Below are positions 38,947 to 48,917 of a stretch of 64,000 nt of DNA, one piece after another. Position 1 is the stretch's first letter. Every line of letters starts with the position of its first letter. Made by a program: the position numbers and the translations under genes. The stretch lies in NCBI GenBank assembly GCA_903892355.1, contig CAITIE010000135.1, positions 37,196 through 101,195 on the forward strand. The letters run 5' to 3'. The notes under the pieces were generated by a model. The model was given only the letters and a program-made list of their open reading frames with translations, was not told the origin of the DNA and searched no databases. Source of the DNA: an uncultured Pirellula sp. (GTDB lineage: Bacteria; Planctomycetota; Planctomycetia; Pirellulales; Pirellulaceae).

Positions 38947-41877
38947 ATGAGTTCGACTCAATCCCCGTTTGTATATCGCCATATCGGTCCACGTCCGGAC
39001 GAGATCCGAAAGATGCTCGACGTATTGGGCTTCAACTCGCTCGACGAACTTACCGCAGCCGTTGTCCCCTCGGGAATCGCAGAGTCATCGCCGATGAAGC
39101 TACCCGCGGGCCTCAGCGAAGAAGCAGCGCTCGAAGAATTGCGAGCGATCGCGGCGAGGAACCGGGTGATGAAGTCGTTCATCGGAGTCGGGTACTACAA
39201 CACTCACACCCCAAAAGTCCTTCAACGGAACGTGTTGGAAAACCCAGCTTGGTACACGGCATACACTCCCTACCAACCTGAAATCTCCCAAGGTCGATTG
39301 GAGGTGCTGTTCTATTATCAGACTATGATCTCGGAACTGACTGGTTTGGAGATCGCGAACGCCTCGCTGCTCGACGAAGCGACCGCGGCTGCCGAAGCAA
39401 TGGCCCTTGCATTCCGTAACGCCAAGGGAGGAACTCGCTTTTTAGTTTCGAAGTGGTGCCATCCTCAGACCATCGACGTCGTTCGCACACGGGCCATCCC
39501 GCTCGATGTCGAAGTGGTCGAATTTGATGAGTCGGAGGAAGTGTCGGACTGGAACGGCGTTTTCGGTGTCCTTGTACAATACCCAGCTACCGATGGCCGC
39601 TGCATCGACCATCGAGCTTGGATCGCACAAGCCCATCAAAACAAAGCCATGGTCATCATGGCAACCGACTTGTTGGCATTGATGCTCCTTAAATCGCCAG
39701 GTTCCTTGGGCGCGGACATCGCGGTGGGCAGTTCCCAACGCTTCGGTGTCCCCCTCGGATTCGGAGGTCCTCATGCTGCATTCTTCGCGACAAAAGATTC
39801 TCTGAAACGAACCATGCCAGGTCGAATCGTTGGCCAATCAATCGACCGTCACGGCAAACCCGCCTTCCGCTTGGCTCTCCAAACACGAGAACAGCATATC
39901 CGCCGCGAAAAAGCGACTTCGAATATATGCACGGCACAAGCGTTACTTGCCATTATGGCGACCTTGTACGCGTGTTACCACGGACCAGATGGCTTGCGAG
40001 CGATCGCGCTGCATGTCCATCGTCTGGCGAGACGATTGCAACAAAGCCTCGTTGCAGGTGGGCTTATTTGTCGGAATGAACACTTCTTTGACACTCTGGT
40101 CATCGAGCCTAAAGACAAAGTGATCGACGCAAAGACCGGGATGACCGCCGCCAAAGCCAGCGACGGATGGGCAACGTCGGTTTTGCACCGCGCCGTCGAA
40201 CTCGGATACAACTTGAGAGCATTAAGCAACCATGCGGTCACAGTCAGTCTCGATGAAACAACCACCGAGAAAGATCTTGAGAATATTGCTAAGGCTTTCG
40301 GTGTCCCTCTTCTCAACGATGCCACCTCGGAGGCATCGACTCGGGGGAACGACGTGGGATTGCCCGCGGAATGGATTCGCAGCGATACCGTTTTGAGCCA
40401 AGAGGTATTCCATCGTTATCGCAGCGAAACCGAGATGATGCGTTATTTGCGGCGACTGTCCGAAATGGATATCGCCCTCGACCGAGCTATGATCCCATTG
40501 GGCTCGTGCACGATGAAACTGAACGCAGCCTCGGAACTAACACCGATCACGTGGCCCGAGTTCAACTCGATCCACCCATTGGTGCCCGCCGATCAGTGTG
40601 AAGGGTATCGAATCCTGATCGATCAATTAGAAGCAATGCTATGCGAAGTGACCGGATATGATTCCGTCTCGCTGCAACCCAATGCAGGCTCGCAAGGAGA
40701 ATACGCCGGGCTACTCGCGATCATGCGGTACCATGAGTCTCGAGGTGAGACCGACCGAAACATATGCTTGATCCCGAGTTCTGCGCACGGGACGAATCCA
40801 GCCAGCGCTCAAATGGCGAACATGCAAGTCGTCGTGGTCAAATGCGATGAAGCGGGCAATGTCGACCTCGCCGATCTGGATGAAAAGATTCAAACCTATG
40901 GTGCTCGGATCGCTGCGATCATGATCACCTATCCCTCCACGCATGGAGTTTTTGAAGAAGGCGTAACGCAGGTCTGCGAGCGAGTCCACTCGGTTGGCGG
41001 CCAAGTCTACATCGACGGGGCGAACCTGAACGCACTCGTCGGGTTGGCGAAGCCTGGGAAGTTTGGAGGGGATGTCTCTCACCTCAACCTTCACAAGACC
41101 TTTTGCATCCCGCACGGGGGGGGGGGGCCTGGCGTGGGCCCAGTGGCTGTTCGAAGCCATTTAGCGCCGTTCCTACCCCGCGACGGAGTCCACACGCAGC
41201 GCATCGGCCCCATGGTTTCTGCGGCTGCATTCGGCAGTGCGAGTATTCTGCCGATCTCGTGGATGTACATCCGAATGATGGGAGCTTCCGGATTGAAGCT
41301 GGCAACCCAAGTGGCCATCTTGAATGCCAATTATGTTGCTCATCAGCTGAAGCCCCATTATCCAATTCTGTATACCGGAAATCACGGGCTCGTAGCGCAC
41401 GAATGCATTATCGACACTCGACCTATGGACAAAGAAGGCCATGTCGGAGTCGATGATATCGCGAAGCGCCTGATCGACTACGGATTTCATGCGCCGACAA
41501 TGTCGTTCCCAGTGGCAGGAACGCTGATGATCGAGCCTACGGAAAGTGAATCGCTCGTGGAACTCAACCGTTTCTGCCGATCGATGTCGATGATCTACGC
41601 CGAGTATCTAAAGGTTCGCGATGGCGAGTGGCCTGCAGACAACAACCCGCTTCACAACGCACCGCACACCCTCGATTCGATACTTTCGGACGAAACAAAG
41701 TTCCCTTACTCACGGCGGATCGCTGTTTCTCCAGATCCGGAAGTCCCCAATACCACCAAGTATCTTCCACCTGTCGGCCGGGTCGACAATGTCTACGGCG
41801 ATAGAAATTTGGTCTGTTCATGTCCACCCGTCGCTGATTATGAGGTTGTCGAATCAGAACCGATGACGGCATCTTAG
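38947..41877 (+). CDS. gcvP: Glycine dehydrogenase (aminomethyl-transferring), single-chain P protein
   Basis: [135 protein letters not shown]. Confidence 0.97.
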   Translation: MSSTQSPFVYRHIGPRPDEIRKMLDVLGFNSLDELTAAVVPSGIAESSPMKLPAGLSEEAALEELRAIAARNRVMKSFIGVGYYNTHTPKVLQRNVLENPAWYTAYTPYQPEISQGRLEVLFYYQTMISELTGLEIANASLLDEATAAAEAMALAFRNAKGGTRFLVSKWCHPQTIDVVRTRAIPLDVEVVEFDESEEVSDWNGVFGVLVQYPATDGRCIDHRAWIAQAHQNKAMVIMATDLLALMLLKSPGSLGADIAVGSSQRFGVPLGFGGPHAAFFATKDSLKRTMPGRIVGQSIDRHGKPAFRLALQTREQHIRREKATSNICTAQALLAIMATLYACYHGPDGLRAIALHVHRLARRLQQSLVAGGLICRNEHFFDTLVIEPKDKVIDAKTGMTAAKASDGWATSVLHRAVELGYNLRALSNHAVTVSLDETTTEKDLENIAKAFGVPLLNDATSEASTRGNDVGLPAEWIRSDTVLSQEVFHRYRSETEMMRYLRRLSEMDIALDRAMIPLGSCTMKLNAASELTPITWPEFNSIHPLVPADQCEGYRILIDQLEAMLCEVTGYDSVSLQPNAGSQGEYAGLLAIMRYHESRGETDRNICLIPSSAHGTNPASAQMANMQVVVVKCDEAGNVDLADLDEKIQTYGARIAAIMITYPSTHGVFEEGVTQVCERVHSVGGQVYIDGANLNALVGLAKPGKFGGDVSHLNLHKTFCIPHGGGGPGVGPVAVRSHLAPFLPRDGVHTQRIGPMVSAAAFGSASILPISWMYIRMMGASGLKLATQVAILNANYVAHQLKPHYPILYTGNHGLVAHECIIDTRPMDKEGHVGVDDIAKRLIDYGFHAPTMSFPVAGTLMIEPTESESLVELNRFCRSMSMIYAEYLKVRDGEWPADNNPLHNAPHTLDSILSDETKFPYSRRIAVSPDPEVPNTTKYLPPVGRVDNVYGDRNLVCSCPPVADYEVVESEPMTAS

Positions 41878-42006
41878 GCAAAGAAATCAGCATGGGGACT
41901 TGCTTTTCGAACCCACAAGTGATTCATTAGAGAGGGAGAGGTTCGGGCGTGTGCTCGATCCGTGATTCGTTAGGGATCCTTTTTGAGAAGAAGGATTGGT
42001 GAATCG

Positions 42007-42537
42007 ATGGCGACCGTCGCGAACGGAACAGACTCCCGCGGGGAATCGGTTTCAGCGGTGTGTAATGCCACGCGATCTACTGATGCATCGGAGTTGCATC
42101 GCATTGCCGAGGTGAGAGCCCAGCAGGGAGTTTCCTTGCGAGCGATCTCGCGCAGGACGGGAGTTGACATTCGAGACTTGCAGGCAGAGGAACAGCCCAA
42201 GTCGAATTTGACCCTCGAACAGTTGTATCGATGGCAGGAAGCATTGGACGTTCCTGTGGCGAACCTGTTGGTCGATCGAGACCAACAGTTGTCCGAGTCG
42301 GTACAGTCGCGAGCAGCCTTGATCAAAGTGATGAAAACGGTCGTTGCGTTGGGAGAGATTGCGACATCACCGCGTGTGTCTCGTATGACGCAAATGTTGC
42401 GCGAGCAATTGGTGGAGATGATGCCGGAGCTAGCCGATGTCGGCGGTTGGCCCAACTATGGTAGCCGTAGAGATCCAGACCACGTGGGCAGGATCGCTGC
42501 AAATCCGATTCGAGTGGAGAGTTACTCCATGGAATGA
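42007..42537 (+). CDS. Helix-turn-helix (XRE-like) DNA-binding protein
   Basis: RIAEVRAQQGVSLRAISRRTGVDIRDLQAEEQPKSNLTLEQLYRWQEALDVPVANLL resembles an XRE-type HTH. Confidence 0.65.
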   Translation: MATVANGTDSRGESVSAVCNATRSTDASELHRIAEVRAQQGVSLRAISRRTGVDIRDLQAEEQPKSNLTLEQLYRWQEALDVPVANLLVDRDQQLSESVQSRAALIKVMKTVVALGEIATSPRVSRMTQMLREQLVEMMPELADVGGWPNYGSRRDPDHVGRIAANPIRVESYSME

Positions 42538-42660
42538 GTAGTTCCGTCGAAGACACACACATCGACGTGCGAAGAGGTTGCCCTAACACTTGATGAGATT
42601 TCGCGAGCCATTATTGTCCTTGATCCGATAACTTACGACCTCACCCGGCCTCAACGCAAC

Positions 42661-42696
42661 ACGGCCAGCCCATCAGGCTGGCCGTTTCTTTTTTCA
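42661..42696 (+). terminator. Rho-independent terminator
   Basis: Perfect 10-bp stem ACGGCCAGCC / GGCTGGCCGT, 5-nt loop, followed by TTCTTTTTTC. Confidence 0.9.
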
Positions 42697-42729
42697 TCAG
42701 TTCGACGTCGGTTTCGATACCAATAACGA

Positions 42730-44421
42730 CTAGCCTTCACTGATCCAGTTTCTCAATAGCGTGGCTGCTGCATCTGGATTCGCTCTCACCAGTTGCGTCA
42801 AATCCTGCTTCAGGTCACCGCCTGTGGTTCGCAAAACGAGGGACTCGCCATCCTCTCCTCTTGGTTCATCGATCTCCTCGTTGTCAGCGAGGCCCGCCAA
42901 ATCGATATCCGCGGCATCATCGAGCGGTATATCGAAGCCTCGCTCGAACGCGGCATCGCCTCCGGCAGCCTCTGTCTTGGCAAACGACCTCAAGGAAACC
43001 AAAGCAACACCCGCCAATCCCAACAATGCTAGGGTTTGCCATGAATCGGCCAGCCAATCCAAGGCTTGCGACGTAAGCGAAGGCTCAGGAAGAGTTGGCT
43101 TGGGGGAATCGATGTAGTCGGTCACCGCGATCCGTGGGAATTTGTCCTCACCCGGTGCGGCCTTGTCCAAAATGGGCTCCAACTTCGCTTGGATCGCATT
43201 TTTCGTCTCCAATTTGATAGCTGTGATATCCGATTCTTTAGGTGCCGGAGCAGCAGAGGCTTGCTGATCGGGATTGCGCATTTGCCAAGAGTGCAGATAA
43301 GCTTTCTGGTAGTACGAGAACGGTACCGAGACCGATAATGTCGCGCTGGTTAGCTTGAGCCCGACCTTCCGAATGGAACTCACCGAACTGCCCGCAACAC
43401 TCCGCGCCGTCTCGCTTTGCTCTTTGGTCTTGCTTGACTGGTCCGGCGGGGTGAGTGATGCGCTGCGATTGGCCATGGCATTAGGCTCGGCACCAGGCCG
43501 CCCGCCTGCATTCATCCGTTGCGTATCCACATCCTTCTTCGTCGTGGTCGACTGCAACGTGGTAGGCTTGTCGTTGTACTTGAGCTCTTCTGTCTCTTCT
43601 GACAAGGTTGAATCCAACTCAACGTTAACCCCGACCTCAACGTCGCCGTAGGCAGCGAGCAACTCGAGGGCCTTGCGTTTGAGATCCTGTTCGTAGAACG
43701 CTTTGGTCTTCAAGTACTGATCATGGGCCAACGCTTCTGGGTCCTCGTTGCCAACTGTTGTCTCCGCCCGGCTCATATCGAGCAGAGCGACGTCGGATCT
43801 TCGCAACCCCGAAAACGAGGTTTGAATGTACGAGATGATCGATTGCTTTTGGCTTTCCGTCAGTTGGTTGTTTCCGCGAGGATAAATAGCCACGTTCGCG
43901 GTTTTTTTCTTGTCCGACGAGAATCCCTCGGTGCGCTCATCGTATGTCACCAAGGCTTCTCGAACGAATGGAAGGGTTGTCAGTGCGTTTTGGAGTGCTT
44001 TGATACGGGTGTTGCGATACCGCAATTGAGTGCTCAGCCCCGTCTCAAGAATATTCCCACCCTTGGTAAATTCGTCCATCTCCGTGCCCAGTCGCAACGG
44101 GATGGCGTTGGCATCTTTTAAGGCCTTGAGGTAGGAATCCTTGGAGCCTTTGGGAACTTGGATCCGGGTACCGTTTCGCTGGTAGGCCCGAAGCGCCGCC
44201 GTGCTGAATGCGACTTCGAATTGATCGAGCTCTTCGGTGTTGAAATTCTGCCCGTCGAACAGGTACTCCATCGCTACCGTGCCACCCGAGTAGCCTTGGG
44301 CGAGAAACCCAGCACCCACCAAAATCGAAACGAGCATCAGCCCCGCGAGGACGCGCGACTGAGGGTTCATCCCCATGACGAGGGCCTGAAGCTGTCTCAA
44401 AATCTGAGTGAGTTGGTTCAT
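42730..44421 (-). CDS. fliF: Flagellar M-ring protein FliF
   Basis: Two terminal TM regions; YLFDGQNFNTEELDQFEVAFSTAALRAYQRNGTRIQVPKGS; LRYRNTRIKALQNALTTLPFVREALVTYDER; SIISYIQTSFSGLRRSDVALLD. Confidence 0.9.
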   Translation of the reverse strand: MNQLTQILRQLQALVMGMNPQSRVLAGLMLVSILVGAGFLAQGYSGGTVAMEYLFDGQNFNTEELDQFEVAFSTAALRAYQRNGTRIQVPKGSKDSYLKALKDANAIPLRLGTEMDEFTKGGNILETGLSTQLRYRNTRIKALQNALTTLPFVREALVTYDERTEGFSSDKKKTANVAIYPRGNNQLTESQKQSIISYIQTSFSGLRRSDVALLDMSRAETTVGNEDPEALAHDQYLKTKAFYEQDLKRKALELLAAYGDVEVGVNVELDSTLSEETEELKYNDKPTTLQSTTTKKDVDTQRMNAGGRPGAEPNAMANRSASLTPPDQSSKTKEQSETARSVAGSSVSSIRKVGLKLTSATLSVSVPFSYYQKAYLHSWQMRNPDQQASAAPAPKESDITAIKLETKNAIQAKLEPILDKAAPGEDKFPRIAVTDYIDSPKPTLPEPSLTSQALDWLADSWQTLALLGLAGVALVSLRSFAKTEAAGGDAAFERGFDIPLDDAADIDLAGLADNEEIDEPRGEDGESLVLRTTGGDLKQDLTQLVRANPDAAATLLRNWISEG

Positions 44422-44424
44422 AGC

Positions 44425-44754
44425 CTATACACGAATTCCATTCAGTTCTTCAAAGGCCTGCAATAGCTTGTTTCGGATTTGGACCAGCAACCGAAAGGAC
44501 ATGTCCGCTTTCTGCATGCTGGTGAAAACCTCCGCTTGATTGATATCCTCACCACTTAGCAATTGTTCGACTTTCTCATTCGACTCCAACTCGGCATCGT
44601 TCACTTGCTGGATGCCTTGGGTCAGCAATTTTGCAAATGGATTTTGGTTCTCGGTTTCACCGGTCGAAGCTCGATTGTGCTGCGACACCCTCTGCATGGC
44701 TTGCCATACATGATCGGTGTGTCTTTGGAACAGCGAATTGGTTTGCACATCCAT
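44425..44754 (-). CDS. fliE: Flagellar hook-basal body protein FliE
   Basis: ENQNPFAKLLTQGIQQVNDAELESNEKVEQLLSGEDINQAEVFTSMQKADMSFRLLVQIRNKLLQAFEELNGIRV. Confidence 0.9.
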   Translation of the reverse strand: MDVQTNSLFQRHTDHVWQAMQRVSQHNRASTGETENQNPFAKLLTQGIQQVNDAELESNEKVEQLLSGEDINQAEVFTSMQKADMSFRLLVQIRNKLLQAFEELNGIRV

Positions 44755-44782
44755 AGCGGCGAGGCGATTTCAACGAGTTCGA

Positions 44783-45217
44783 TTAGGCGAGGATGCTCAA
44801 GGTCTGCCGCGACATCCCTTTGGTAACCTCGATGATCCCGACGTTCGCCTCATAGGCCCGGGACGCCTCGAGGGCATCGACAAACTGCTCGTTCATGTCA
44901 ATGTTCGGATACGCGACGTAGCCTTTCCACTTGCCTTCGGTGATCGCCATGGGGTGCTCGGGTTGGTACCGATAAATCGGCTCCACATCGTCCGTTTCCA
45001 CCTTCGCGACCTTGACCCCAGAGGCTCCCCCCTCCGTTTTTTCCTCGTCCGTCTGGAATACCACAAAACGAGGTTGGTAGGGTTTGTTTTCCCCATCCTC
45101 GTTCTTGATCGTCGACATGTTCGCGATGTTGCCGGAGATCGTATTAAGCCGAGTTCGCTGGGCGACCAACGCGCTGGTACTGATATCGAGCGATGAGATC
45201 ATGGCGGATTCCTGCAT
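44783..45217 (-). CDS. flgC: Flagellar basal-body rod protein FlgC
   Basis: MISSLDISTSALVAQRTRLNTISGNIANMSTIKNEDGENKPYQPRFVVFQ ... EHPMAITEGKWKGYVAYPNIDMNEQFVDALEASRAYEANVGIIEVTKGM. Confidence 0.92.
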   Translation of the reverse strand: MQESAMISSLDISTSALVAQRTRLNTISGNIANMSTIKNEDGENKPYQPRFVVFQTDEEKTEGGASGVKVAKVETDDVEPIYRYQPEHPMAITEGKWKGYVAYPNIDMNEQFVDALEASRAYEANVGIIEVTKGMSRQTLSILA

Positions 45218-45410
45218 CAAAGGGGAATGAACCGAGGAGTTCTTCGAGGAAGCTTTAGCAAATCTACGAATAAACTCCAAGATCAGTTGTGCTTGTGTCT
45301 CTCGCCACAATGGCACGCTAAAACACTCTCAACCCCGAGCGTTTGCTTTGAAGTTGCCGTTTTCCGAGTATCTAGAAGTCGAAATCCGCATTTACTCTTT
45401 GATTTTTCCT

Positions 45411-45455
45411 GCTCGTGCTCGTGCTTGCCTGAACGCGACGAGGACGAGCACGAGC
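45411..45455. repeat. Perfect 12-bp inverted repeat (GCTCGTGCTCGT ... ACGAGCACGAGC)
   Basis: gctcgtgctcgt at 45411-45422 and acgagcacgagc at 45444-45455, 21-nt spacer; further GAGCACGAG-type copies just downstream (45468-45485). Confidence 0.85.
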
Positions 45456-45606
45456 ACCATTTCATTGAGCACGAGAAGGAGAGCACGCCAAAACGCCAAC
45501 TTCAACATGCGATTCGGCACTGAAGCCCCCCGGAGCAGCGTGCATAAAATCGGGGACTGGGTTAAATTAGGGGAGATACAGACGCACCCTTCAATGACAG
45601 CGAATC

Positions 45607-46947
45607 ATGTCAACCCAAAGCACGAAGACCGAAGTCGGCAGTTACTTCATTTCGAATTACCCACCTTATTCTCAGTGGAATGAAGCGACCCTGCCTGAGA
45701 TTAACTCCGCCCTGGCGTCCCCACCAAGACTCGTTCACGGCGAGCCGACGCCCCTCGGGCTCTACCTTCACATCCCATTCTGCCGCAAACGATGCAAGTT
45801 TTGTTACTTTAAGGTCTTCACGAATGTGAATGCTGACCAGATCGAGCGGTATGTGTCTGCGCTGAGCCGCGAAATCGGCTTGGTCTCCGAACAAGCGATC
45901 ATGAAGGATCGGCAATTTCGTTTCGTCTACTTTGGTGGAGGAACACCGAGCTTTCTATCGGTCAAGCAACTCAATTCCCTCATGGAACGCTTGCACCAAC
46001 ATGTGACCTGGGATGGCGCCGAAGAGGTAACCTTCGAGTGCGAACCAGGGACTCTGAGCGAGGCCAAGGTACAGACACTCAAGGAACACGGTGTCACTCG
46101 CCTCAGTCTCGGTGTCGAGAGCTTCTCGGACGCGATCCTAGAGGAAAATGGTCGTGCTCACCTCTCCAAAGAAATCTTTCGAGCCTGGGAATGGATCCGC
46201 AATGCGGCGTTTCCAAACGTCAATATCGATCTGATCTCAGGAATGGTTGGCGAAACGTGGGACAACTGGAAGGAGAATATTCGACGCACGCTGGAACTGT
46301 CTCCAGAGAGCGTGACCATCTACCAAATGGAACTGCCGTTCAACACCGTTTATTCCAAAGGATTGCTCGAGTCCAAATCCGAAACCCCAGTAGCCGATTG
46401 GCAGACCAAACGAGATTGGGTTCGCTACGCGTTTGAAACGTTCCAGGAAAACGGCTATTCGATCAGCAGTGCCTACACGGTGATCAAAGATCCATCGAAG
46501 GTGAACTTTTCGTATCGGGATAACTTATGGCAAGGCTCCGATTTGTTAGCAACGGGAATCGCCAGCTTCGGCCACGCTTCCGGAGTGCACTACCAGAACG
46601 TACCCGACTGGGATCGGTATGTCGGCATGATCCTCGACGAAGGCCGATTGCCTCTCGGACGTGCTTACCGACCGACCCCGCTGCAATGCTTGATCCGGGA
46701 AATGATTTTGCAGATGAAAAAGGGATATCTGAACGTTGACTACTTCCGACGCAAGTTCGACGTGAACATCGTCGACAAGTGGAAGTCGCAATGGGAGGAA
46801 TATGTCTCGGAAGGCATGGTAACGATGCCGTTGGATTCAGAAGGAAATTCCCAACGCATTGAATTGACTATGGACGGACTACTCCGGGTTGATAGTTTGC
46901 TTCCAGCTTTCTTCGAACCTGAATTTCGAGGGGTGCGCTACACATGA
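45607..46947 (+). CDS. HemN/HemW-like radical SAM protein (coproporphyrinogen III oxidase family)
   Basis: LGLYLHIPFCRKRCKFCYFKVF (CxxxCxxC); RFVYFGGGTPSFLSVKQLNSLMERL; EVTFECEPGTLSEAKVQTLKEHGVTRLSLGVESF; NVNIDLISGMVGETWDNW; C-terminal winged-helix-like region. Confidence 0.87.
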   Translation: MSTQSTKTEVGSYFISNYPPYSQWNEATLPEINSALASPPRLVHGEPTPLGLYLHIPFCRKRCKFCYFKVFTNVNADQIERYVSALSREIGLVSEQAIMKDRQFRFVYFGGGTPSFLSVKQLNSLMERLHQHVTWDGAEEVTFECEPGTLSEAKVQTLKEHGVTRLSLGVESFSDAILEENGRAHLSKEIFRAWEWIRNAAFPNVNIDLISGMVGETWDNWKENIRRTLELSPESVTIYQMELPFNTVYSKGLLESKSETPVADWQTKRDWVRYAFETFQENGYSISSAYTVIKDPSKVNFSYRDNLWQGSDLLATGIASFGHASGVHYQNVPDWDRYVGMILDEGRLPLGRAYRPTPLQCLIREMILQMKKGYLNVDYFRRKFDVNIVDKWKSQWEEYVSEGMVTMPLDSEGNSQRIELTMDGLLRVDSLLPAFFEPEFRGVRYT

Positions 46948-47912
46948 TTGGCAACGCCCGTTGGGTTGCATGCGCGATTACGCTCCTTGTGGGAATTGGT
47001 TCCGCAAATGCACAGAACTCTCAGACGAGCTATTTCGATTCCAACGGAACCTACCGCCCACGAGCGCACACCTCGGAACTGCTCCCCAATGCCTATTGGG
47101 TCCATAAAGACTTGCTCTCCGGTGGAATGCCACACGGTCCCGATGCGTTTGAGGAGTTGCGCAGACTCGGTATTAAGACCATCATCAGCGTAGACGGTAT
47201 CAAACCAGACGTTGAGTCAGCCGAACGCCGCGGGATGCGTTATGTCCATTTACCTCACGGATACGATGGCATCTCAAAAGAGCGATTGATGGAAATCACG
47301 AAGGCGATTCGTGACCTGGAAAAGCCAATTTATCTTCATTGCCACCATGGCAAGCACCGAGGTCCTACCGCAGCAGCGGCAGCGTGCGTATCCGCAGGTT
47401 GGTTGCCTCCGAATACGGCTCCGATCATTCTCAAAATAGCAGGGACAAATCCAGCGTTCAAAGGCTTAGTTGCAACCGCCACCAATGCGACACCCCTGAA
47501 TCCCGAAACCCTCGATGAACTCCAAGTCGAGTTTGTACCCATCGCCGAAGTCCCGCCCATCATCGAAACGATGGTCGCCATCGATGAGGTATTCGACCGA
47601 TTGAAAAAAAGCCAAAAGGATGGCTGGAAGAAAGAGGATCAAGCGAATGGATTGCTCCTCAACGAACACTTTATGGAACTAAGCCGTACGGAATCTCACG
47701 GAGTACACGGAGCGAGGCAACCCGAATTCCAAGAATTGCTCCGTCAAGGCCTCGAAGCGACTGGGCTGCTGGAACGCCAATTGACCAAGTTAGAGATCTC
47801 TGCTGCCAACGATCCACTCCTACGACAAGCCATCAACGATACGATGAAACGAGTTTCACAAAACTGTACTCAATGCCACGTGCAGTTTCGAGACAATAGT
47901 AACGGCCAATAG
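46944..47912 (+). CDS. Exported dual-specificity-phosphatase-like protein with C-terminal cytochrome c'-like CxxCH domain
   Basis: Signal peptide MIGNARWVACAITLLVGIGSANA; HCHHGKHRG (HCX5R P-loop); C-terminal helical region ending NDTMKRVSQNCTQCHVQFRDN. Confidence 0.82.
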   Translation: MIGNARWVACAITLLVGIGSANAQNSQTSYFDSNGTYRPRAHTSELLPNAYWVHKDLLSGGMPHGPDAFEELRRLGIKTIISVDGIKPDVESAERRGMRYVHLPHGYDGISKERLMEITKAIRDLEKPIYLHCHHGKHRGPTAAAAACVSAGWLPPNTAPIILKIAGTNPAFKGLVATATNATPLNPETLDELQVEFVPIAEVPPIIETMVAIDEVFDRLKKSQKDGWKKEDQANGLLLNEHFMELSRTESHGVHGARQPEFQELLRQGLEATGLLERQLTKLEISAANDPLLRQAINDTMKRVSQNCTQCHVQFRDNSNGQ

Positions 47913-47974
47913 CACGTTCGTAACCGTCGAGTCAACATCCGCTGTTGTGGCACTTTAGAATTCGATCAATATCC

Positions 47975-48832
47975 ATGATCCTTCGTCGGTTGCAACAATC
48001 ACTCCAACGATCCACCATCCTGCGATGCCCTGGGTGCGACACCGTCATTGAGTTTGACTCCATCAACATGAGCGAAGGAGTGGCGGCCTGCAATCAATGC
48101 CGTAAACTCTTTCGTCTCTCCGAACTGAATTGGAACCATCGTTCGCGCGAGGAAGTTCTTCAAAAAAAACCCTCTGGCTGTTCGCTGACACCATGGGGCC
48201 AAAGCCTGGTGGTGATTGCATCAACGCGTTCCATACCCGGCTTTATAGGATTGCTGTTTTTCACCCTGTTCTGGAACGGTATCACTTCTGTTTTCGTAGC
48301 AGTGGCGATGGCCGGCCTTTGGGTAAACTTCGTCGGACCACTTCCGGACTGGTTTCCTGCACCCGGCGTCAAAAATGGACAGCCGCTAGTCAACAATGCC
48401 CCGATGGGTGTTGGCGAGACTTTATTCCTCTGCCTTTTCTTGATCCCCTTCGTGGCCATCGGGACTGGCATGGCCATCGCATCCTTGATGGCTCTCTTCG
48501 GCCGCGTCAAGGTAGTGATCGATGAGCTCGACTCCTACGTTTCCACCGGAATCGGTTTTCTTTCCTGGAAAAAACACTTCGATGCCAATAGCGTCGAAAC
48601 CGTTCGATTCACGAGACCCGATTGGGGCGAGTCAGGGAAACAGCCGCAAGCCGCCATTGAACTGCTCGGGGACACGCCAATTCAATTCGGATCGATCCTC
48701 CCTAATGACCGACGGCAGTGGCTAGGTGCTGTGCTGCAAAAGATCTTCTCGGACAACACACACGACCACTCTCGACCAGCACCCGACGATGCCACCATTC
48801 CGATTCCGCATTGGTTGCATTCAGACCGGTGA
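47975..48832 (+). CDS. Membrane protein with N-terminal zinc-ribbon-like CxxC pairs
   Basis: RCPGCDTVIEF ... ACNQCRKLFRL followed by two strongly hydrophobic segments. Confidence 0.6.
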   Translation: MILRRLQQSLQRSTILRCPGCDTVIEFDSINMSEGVAACNQCRKLFRLSELNWNHRSREEVLQKKPSGCSLTPWGQSLVVIASTRSIPGFIGLLFFTLFWNGITSVFVAVAMAGLWVNFVGPLPDWFPAPGVKNGQPLVNNAPMGVGETLFLCLFLIPFVAIGTGMAIASLMALFGRVKVVIDELDSYVSTGIGFLSWKKHFDANSVETVRFTRPDWGESGKQPQAAIELLGDTPIQFGSILPNDRRQWLGAVLQKIFSDNTHDHSRPAPDDATIPIPHWLHSDR

Positions 48833-48917
48833 CGGCACAATCTCGATCGCAAAAAAACTTGACCAAAACCGAACAGCAAACGGTTAGATCCTTCAATCTT
48901 CGAGTTCACGCCACAGC

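Noticed and set aside
39442-41890. Long minus-strand ORFs (up to 149 aa) opposite gcvP
   Set aside because: Shadow ORFs of a GC-rich coding strand; the sense gene is unambiguous.
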